Assembly: GCA_000434675.1 (NCBI GenBank)
Contig: HF988629.1
Span: 1,602 to 12,886, forward strand
Source of the DNA: Faecalibacterium sp. CAG:1138
GTDB taxonomy: Bacteria > Bacillota > Clostridia > Christensenellales > CAG-917
DNA: 11,285 nucleotides
Direction: 5' to 3'
In this document: positions 6,616 through 11,285 of the stretch, in pieces
Numbering within the stretch: position 1 is the stretch's first letter
Layout: each line of letters opens with the position of its first letter
Program-made: the position numbers and the translations under genes
Notes under the pieces: generated by a model
Told to the model about the DNA's origin: nothing
The model's input: the letters and a program-made list of their open reading frames with translations, nothing else
The model's database searches: none

Positions 6616-6662
6616 ATTAGATAAAACAATAAAAAACAATAAAATGGAGGAAAAACAAAGCT

Positions 6663-8183
6663 ATGAAGAAATTTTTAGCGGTTATGCTCGTTCTGGTCAT
6701 GCTCGTTCCTGTTTTTGCAGCGTGCGGCGGACACAAAGCGGTACCTAACTTCGAAGTGCCTGAAGGCGGTTACGACGGCAGCGAAGTTACGATTAAATTC
6801 TATCACACCATGGGGGCCAACCTTACTGCGGTGTTGAATAAGTATATTGAATCTTTCAATAAACTTTATCCAAACATTCACATCGAACACTCTCAGGTGG
6901 GCGGTTACGACGACGTTCGCAGCCAGATCAGCACCGAAATCACCGTCGGCAACCAACCGAACATCGCTTATTGCTATCCTGACCACGTTGCTCTTTACAA
7001 CGTTGCAGGCGTAGTTGCCAACCTCGATAACCTTATCGAAAGCAAAATCGAAGTTAACAGAGCCGATGAAACCACCGAAATCCTCGGTCTGACCGAAGAA
7101 CAGAAGAACGACTTCATCGAAGGTTACTACAACGAAGGCAAAGCTTACGGCGACGAATTGATGTACACCATGCCGTTCTCCAAGTCCACCGAAGTTTTGT
7201 ACTACAACAAAACCTTCTTCGACGAACACAACCTCAGCGTTCCTACCACTTGGGACGAAATGGAAGCGGTTTGCGAAGCCATCAAAAAAATCGATCCGTC
7301 CAGCATTCCTCTCGGATACGACAGTGAAGCAAACTGGTTCATCACCATGTGCGAACAGATGAATTCTCCGTACACCTCCGCAACCGGTGAAAAATATCGC
7401 TTCAACAACGAAACCAACCGCGCTTTCGTCGCAAGATTCCGCGAATGGTATCAAAAGAACTACGTTACCACCCAAACCCTGTACAAAGCTTACACCAGCG
7501 GTCTGTTCGTAAACACCGATTCCACCAAAGCTAAGAGCTATATGTCCATCGGTTCTTCCGCAGGTGCAACTCACCAACGTCCGGCAGCCGACGACGAAGG
7601 CAACTATCCGTTCGAAGTGGGCATCGCTTCCATTCCGCAAGTAGATCCGTCGAACCCGAAAGTTATCTCTCAGGGCCCGAGCGTCTGCATCTTCAAGAAA
7701 GATAACCCGCAAGAAGTCGTTGCAAGCTGGCTGTTTGTGAAATACCTCACCACCAACGTTGATTTCCAAACCGATTTCTCCCTTGCTTCCGGTTACGTTC
7801 CTGTTCTCAAATCCGTTCAGGAAACCGCTAAATACAAAGCAACCGTTGCAAAACTCGAGAAAGAAAACCGCGTCATCAAAGACAAAGACGGCAAGCCGGT
7901 TCCTAAACTCGACGCCGACGGCAACGTTGTGACCGACGCTCAAGGCAACACCGTTTACCAAGAAGAAAGCATCAACGAATACATTGCAACCCTCAGCACC
8001 AAGGTTTGTTTGGATCAAGCGAACGCTTACTACGTTTCCCCTGCATTCAACGGCAGCTCCACGGCTCGTGAACAGGTCGGTTCCCTTATGACCGCTTGCT
8101 TCATTCTCACCGGAGCAGACTACGAACAACAAATCAAGAATCTGTTTGAAGAAGCAATCGCCGCTTGCGAATACATGGGCTAA
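6663..8183 (+). CDS. Extracellular solute-binding lipoprotein of the sugar ABC importer
   Basis: This 506-residue family 1 solute-binding protein captures substrate outside the membrane and delivers it to the two permeases. Residues 1-20 are a lipoprotein signal peptide with FAAC at the lipidation site (Cys21); Phe at -3 is uncommon but recurs in the last lipoprotein of this window. The mature protein opens with IKFYHTMGANL...FNKLYPNI, the pattern of UgpB/MalE-like proteins, with an ITVGNQPNIAY segment at 93-103 and VPTTWDEMEAVCEAI at 193-207. At 506 residues it is longer than the usual 420-450, and part of the excess is a charged, Gly/Asp-rich insert (about 398-436, KDKDGKPV...DADGNVV). The GGAGG (6646-6650) is 12 bases from the ATG, slightly far. 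Substrate cannot be read from sequence; UgpB-like similarity hints at phosphorylated glycerol compounds or an oligosaccharide. Confidence 0.92.
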   Translation: MKKFLAVMLVLVMLVPVFAACGGHKAVPNFEVPEGGYDGSEVTIKFYHTMGANLTAVLNKYIESFNKLYPNIHIEHSQVGGYDDVRSQISTEITVGNQPNIAYCYPDHVALYNVAGVVANLDNLIESKIEVNRADETTEILGLTEEQKNDFIEGYYNEGKAYGDELMYTMPFSKSTEVLYYNKTFFDEHNLSVPTTWDEMEAVCEAIKKIDPSSIPLGYDSEANWFITMCEQMNSPYTSATGEKYRFNNETNRAFVARFREWYQKNYVTTQTLYKAYTSGLFVNTDSTKAKSYMSIGSSAGATHQRPAADDEGNYPFEVGIASIPQVDPSNPKVISQGPSVCIFKKDNPQEVVASWLFVKYLTTNVDFQTDFSLASGYVPVLKSVQETAKYKATVAKLEKENRVIKDKDGKPVPKLDADGNVVTDAQGNTVYQEESINEYIATLSTKVCLDQANAYYVSPAFNGSSTAREQVGSLMTACFILTGADYEQQIKNLFEEAIAACEYMG

Positions 8184-8193
8184 CAAAAACTCA

Positions 8194-8210
8194 TAGCAAA
8201 CGGTAGCAAA
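8194..8210. repeat. TAGCAAA direct repeat between the binding protein and nuclease genes
   Basis: TAGCAAA occurs at 8194-8200 and again at 8204-8210, a 10-base period matching about one DNA turn, inside a 56-base spacer. It may be a small protein-binding site or chance in AT-rich DNA. Confidence 0.4.
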
Positions 8211-8239
8211 TAACAAAACTTATATTATTAAGGTTAAAA

Positions 8240-9649
8240 ATGAAAAAATCACTTAAACTGTTATCCATACTGTTGGTGATATGTCTGGCCCTTGCTTTTG
8301 TCGCCGCGTGCGACAAGCAAGGTGAGCCTTGCACTTCGCACGTTGACGCAAATTCCGACGGGATTTGCGACAAGTGCGGGGCAAAGGTGGACACGGACGT
8401 CCCGTCGGAACCGGTGGACTACGTTTCGCAGCTCAAGCTGGATATGAACTCTTCCACCAAAAAACAAGAAGTTACCGTCAAAAACTACGTTGACGGCGAC
8501 ACGACGCACTTCAACGTGCCGAAGTCTGTTTCCGAAACGGGCGTTCTGAAAGCCAGATATCTTGCCATCAACACGCCGGAATCTACGGGCAAAATCGAAG
8601 ATTACGGCCACACGGCTTCCAGATTCACCAAAGAAAAGCTTAAATCGGCCGTTTCCATCATCGTGGAATCGGACGACAACAAGTGGAACATCGATTCCAC
8701 CGGCAGCAGATTTTTGGTGTGGGTTTGGTATAAACCGGCTGAGGGCGCCGAATACAGAAACCTCAACCTCGAAATTTTGCAGGAAGGGCTGGCCATTGCG
8801 TCAAACACCGCAAACAACCGTTACGGTACGACATGCACCAAGGCTCTCGATCAGGCAAAGAAACTGAAACTCTACGTCTTTTCGGGCGTGGCGGATCCTG
8901 AAGTTTACAGGGGAGAGGCCATCGAAATCACGCTTAAAGAGCTTCGCACAAACATCGAGGACTACAAGGACAAAGTGGTTGCTTTCGAAGGCAACAGCAT
9001 CCGTTTCTACAACAACGGCGTTTATTTGCAGGATTACGACGCGGAAACCGATATGTATTACGGCATTTATTGCTACTACGGATTCAGTTTCGGCGGAGTT
9101 TCGGTGCTTGCATTGGGCAACAGAGTAAGGATGGTCGGCAGCGTACAATATTACGAAACCGGCGGAACTTATCAGGTTACGGACATCAAATACGATCCGT
9201 TTGACGACAGCACTTTGTCCGTCGTTTCCAGAGGCAATCCGATCGGAAGCAAGGAAATCGACGCCGCAACCTTCACGGACGGCAAAGTCCGCGTTGAAAA
9301 AGAAGTGCTTAACGAAGAAACGGGAGAAGTCGAAGTGCAGGTCGAGAGCAGAGATTTTGCCGAGCTTGCAATGAACACTCTCGTTGAAATGAAAAATCTG
9401 AAGATCGTGGGCGTTTCCACCACGACGAACGAAGACTCGTCAAATTACGGCGCAATGACTTTCACCTGCCAAGTGGACGGCAAGACCGTTAAGGTCAGAA
9501 CCGTTCCGCTAAAAGACGCAGACGGCAATCTTCTGACGAAAGAAGATTTCCTTGGCAAAACCATCAGCGTCAAGGGCATCGTGGACTTCTTCGGCGGTGA
9601 TTATCAGATCAAAGTCTTCAGTGTAGGAAACATCACTGTGGTCGAATAA
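8240..9649 (+). CDS. Surface lipoprotein with staphylococcal-nuclease-like and OB-fold domains
   Basis: This 469-residue lipoprotein has a signal peptide ending FVAAC (Cys24). Next is a compact Cys/His motif (C31, H34, C43, C46) overlapping a DANSDGICD acidic loop, possibly a metal site. Residues about 77-215 match the thermonuclease fold: DGDT (85-88), ARYLAINTPES (105-115), SRFLVWVW (156-163) and LEILQEGLA (177-185). Aligned to staphylococcal nuclease, catalytic Arg35, Glu43 and Arg87 correspond to Arg106, Glu114 and Arg157, and calcium ligand Asp21 to Asp87. Asp40, another ligand, is Asn111. Residues about 228-317 and 380-469 resemble OB-fold segments (GVYLQDYD, GKTISVKGIV). Bacillus YhcR combines similar parts, so an extracellular nuclease is the best guess. 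AAGG (8230-8233) is a weak ribosome binding site. It lies 56 bases after the binding-protein gene with no terminator between. Confidence 0.82.
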   Translation: MKKSLKLLSILLVICLALAFVAACDKQGEPCTSHVDANSDGICDKCGAKVDTDVPSEPVDYVSQLKLDMNSSTKKQEVTVKNYVDGDTTHFNVPKSVSETGVLKARYLAINTPESTGKIEDYGHTASRFTKEKLKSAVSIIVESDDNKWNIDSTGSRFLVWVWYKPAEGAEYRNLNLEILQEGLAIASNTANNRYGTTCTKALDQAKKLKLYVFSGVADPEVYRGEAIEITLKELRTNIEDYKDKVVAFEGNSIRFYNNGVYLQDYDAETDMYYGIYCYYGFSFGGVSVLALGNRVRMVGSVQYYETGGTYQVTDIKYDPFDDSTLSVVSRGNPIGSKEIDAATFTDGKVRVEKEVLNEETGEVEVQVESRDFAELAMNTLVEMKNLKIVGVSTTTNEDSSNYGAMTFTCQVDGKTVKVRTVPLKDADGNLLTKEDFLGKTISVKGIVDFFGGDYQIKVFSVGNITVVE

Positions 9650-9651
9650 TG

Positions 9652-9713
9652 CGGTTTGCGGCGCAAAATGCGTCGCTAAACCTCGTTTTGCGTCAACTGA
9701 CGCCAAAAAACCG
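9652..9713. other. Possible three-way-junction RNA/DNA structure
   Basis: An outer stem CGGTTT (9652-9657) with AAACCG (9708-9713) encloses two hairpins. The first is GCGGCGCA (9658-9665) with TGCGTCGC (9669-9676), 8 bp including one G-T wobble. The second is GCGTC (9690-9694) with GACGC (9699-9703), extendable by TTTT/AAAA past a bulged C. It begins three bases after the nuclease stop codon. There is no T-run on either strand, so it is not a standard terminator. The pairings were found by eye. Confidence 0.45.
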
Positions 9714-9721
9714 AATTGTAG

Positions 9722-9766
9722 CCCTGCGGGGGTAACCTTGAGGGTTAAGATTAAACAATAAAAAAC
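9722..9766 (+). other. Leader of the last lipoprotein gene, with small hairpins and A-rich box
   Basis: CCC (9722-9724) faces GGG (9728-9730), and TAACC (9733-9737) pairs with GGTTA (9743-9747). An A-rich stretch AAACAATAAAAAAC (9753-9766) follows, identical over 14 bases to 6624-6637 ahead of the solute-binding protein gene. No match to a riboswitch that I recognise. Confidence 0.35.
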
Positions 9767-9782
9767 TATAAGGAGAGAAACA

Positions 9783-11285
9783 ATGAAAAAAACAAAGATA
9801 CTTGTTTTTGTTCTGTTGGTAGCTTTGTGCCTCAGCTGCTTCGCGGCTTGCAACAAAACTCCGAAGGAACTTGTCGACGCAAGAGATTATTTGTATAATC
9901 AGTACAAAGAATTCGACGGCAAAGCAACTCCTGCGGACTTCAACAGAGTCGGCGCCGTTATGATCAACGGCACTAAGTATCCTATCGAATGGACCGTAGA
10001 AGTGAAAACCGAAGGTCAATCCGAAAGCGTTAAGGTTGTCAAAAACGAAGACGGCACCGTTACCGTTGACGTTGACGAAAAAGCAGCCGTGGAAATTTCC
10101 TACGACCTCGTCGCAACCATCTCTAACGCCAAAGGCAAAACCATCACCGTTACCTTCCACCACACCGTACCGCAATTCAAAGAATTGACTTATGCCGAGT
10201 ACTATGCGACAAAGGCCGGCAAAACAGTTGTAGTAAAAGGTGTTATCACCGCTATTATTTCCAAAGAACGCGGCAACACTGTCAATGGTTTCTATATGCA
10301 AGATCAGGATGGCGGTTATTATGTCTATGGCATGGTTTCAGGCCAAACCCCGGAATCGTTGGGTCTCAAAGTCGGTATGACCGTTAGAGCAGCCGGCGAA
10401 AAGGACATCTACAACGGTACACATGAAATAAAAGATGCCGGTGTTGAAATTCTTGACGAAACCATCACCGCCGTTACTCCTGCAGATTACACCGAAATCT
10501 TCACTAAAGCAGCCAAACTTTCCGATGAAGCGCTTACCGCAAAACAATCCACCGTTGTTACGCTTAAGGGTGTCACCGTCAAAGAAAACGGCGGCAGCGA
10601 CGGCAGCTACTATTACTTCGAGCTTGCAGGGAAAAAGTCTTACGTTCGTATTTCTTCTTCCGCTTGCCCGCTCACAAAAGACGAAATCACTGCTTTCAAG
10701 GCCGGTTTTGAATCCAGCTTTGGCAAAGTAGGCAACGTCACCGGTATCATTTCACTCTATGACGGATCGTTCTATCTGACTCCGATCAGCGGCACTCCGT
10801 TTACCGATCTTCAGTTGCCGGTGCTTTCCGATGCAGACGCAGTTGCTTTCGAAAAGGGCGCTCTCACTTTCATGAGCCTTATCGGTTACGACGGAAGCTA
10901 TGACCTTGCGTTCCAAGGCTCGGCTTATACCGACGTTGTTATTTCTTGGGCTCTCGACAAAGAGTATGCCGGCGTTTCCATCGCTGACAACAAACTCGTT
11001 GTTGAACTTCAAGAAGAAGCACAAACCATAAAACTCGTTGCCACCATCAAACGTGGTGAAGCAACCGACACCAAAGAGTTTGAAGTGGCTATCGATGCTG
11101 CCACCACGCAGGAATATCTCGCGAAAATGGTCGATGCTCCTGCGGCAGGCACCTACAAAATTGCAATGGATACCACTGCAGCAGGCGGCACCGTGCTCTA
11201 CTTCGACGGCACTTTGAACAACAGAGGCGCGCTTGTTACCACCGAAAAAGCGGCTAAAGCAGCAGACGTTGTTGTTGAAGCGGTA
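9783..11285 (+). CDS. Lipoprotein with OB-fold-like and Ig-like segments (3' end outside window)
   Basis: The frame is open for 501 codons from ATG 9783 to the window edge with no stop, so the protein is partial. AGGAG (9771-9775) is 7 bases upstream of the start. A signal peptide ends in FAAC (Cys23). Residues about 28-130 look like a beta-rich, Ig-like domain. Residues about 135-225 resemble an OB fold: KTVVVKGVITAI, GFYMQDQDGGYYVYG and VGMTVRAAGEKDIYNGTHEI. A second OB-like segment spans about 255-336 (STVVTLKGVTV to GIISLYDGSFYLTP). A second Ig-like segment covers about 350-438, and a third unit begins near 446. The GFYMQD motif parallels GVYLQD in the preceding nuclease lipoprotein, suggesting a shared YhcR-type OB module. 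No catalytic domain is visible in the part seen. A surface nucleic-acid- or glycan-binding role is inference. Confidence 0.8.
   Translation, partial: MKKTKILVFVLLVALCLSCFAACNKTPKELVDARDYLYNQYKEFDGKATPADFNRVGAVMINGTKYPIEWTVEVKTEGQSESVKVVKNEDGTVTVDVDEKAAVEISYDLVATISNAKGKTITVTFHHTVPQFKELTYAEYYATKAGKTVVVKGVITAIISKERGNTVNGFYMQDQDGGYYVYGMVSGQTPESLGLKVGMTVRAAGEKDIYNGTHEIKDAGVEILDETITAVTPADYTEIFTKAAKLSDEALTAKQSTVVTLKGVTVKENGGSDGSYYYFELAGKKSYVRISSSACPLTKDEITAFKAGFESSFGKVGNVTGIISLYDGSFYLTPISGTPFTDLQLPVLSDADAVAFEKGALTFMSLIGYDGSYDLAFQGSAYTDVVISWALDKEYAGVSIADNKLVVELQEEAQTIKLVATIKRGEATDTKEFEVAIDAATTQEYLAKMVDAPAAGTYKIAMDTTAAGGTVLYFDGTLNNRGALVTTEKAAKAADVVVEAV

Noticed and set aside
6675..8216. Long minus-strand open frame (513 codons) opposite the solute-binding protein gene
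   Set aside because: Same artefact: a Phe/Val-rich shadow of a strongly coding sense frame with no domain and no credible start context.

Overview
The window looks like chromosome of a Gram-positive Clostridia-type Bacillota, probably an uncultured gut or sediment lineage. Evidence: strong AGGAGG-type ribosome binding sites, lipoproteins with Bacillota-style signal peptides, an RsgI-like anti-sigma factor, PepSY domains, an RDD membrane protein and AT-rich spacers. All convincing genes are on the + strand. No tRNA, rRNA, CRISPR array, transposase or phage gene is visible.

Region 1 (1-294) is an AT-rich spacer. It may hold the last codons of an upstream gene and a strong Shine-Dalgarno in front of a three-codon frame. 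Region 2 (295-2418) is a two-gene signalling cassette: an ECF sigma factor, then a single-pass anti-sigma protein with an RsgI-like juxtamembrane segment (including the Asn-Pro of the self-cleavage site) and three tandem PepSY domains outside the cell. It is closed by a textbook intrinsic terminator. Region 3 (2419-2820) has no gene. It carries a good promoter and then a leader with two abutting perfect palindromes and a third hairpin.

Region 4 (2821-8183) reads as an operon: an RDD membrane protein, then a complete CUT1-type (MalK/UgpC-like) carbohydrate ABC importer consisting of ATPase, two permeases and a solute-binding lipoprotein. A hairpin separates the second permease from the binding protein. 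Region 5 (8240 to the right edge) has two further lipoproteins. The first has a staphylococcal-nuclease-like domain with the catalytic Arg/Glu/Arg retained, plus OB-fold-like segments. The second, cut by the window edge, has two OB-like segments flanked by Ig-like segments. A 133-base spacer between them contains a possible three-way-junction structure.

Taken together, the right side could be a cell-surface nutrient-acquisition locus in which a nuclease and nucleic-acid-binding lipoproteins sit beside an importer. No terminator is visible between 2821 and 11285, but co-transcription and the importer's substrate are inference. The most distinctive items are the ECF/RsgI-like/triple-PepSY signalling pair, the paired palindromes upstream of the RDD gene, and the nuclease/OB-fold lipoprotein pair.
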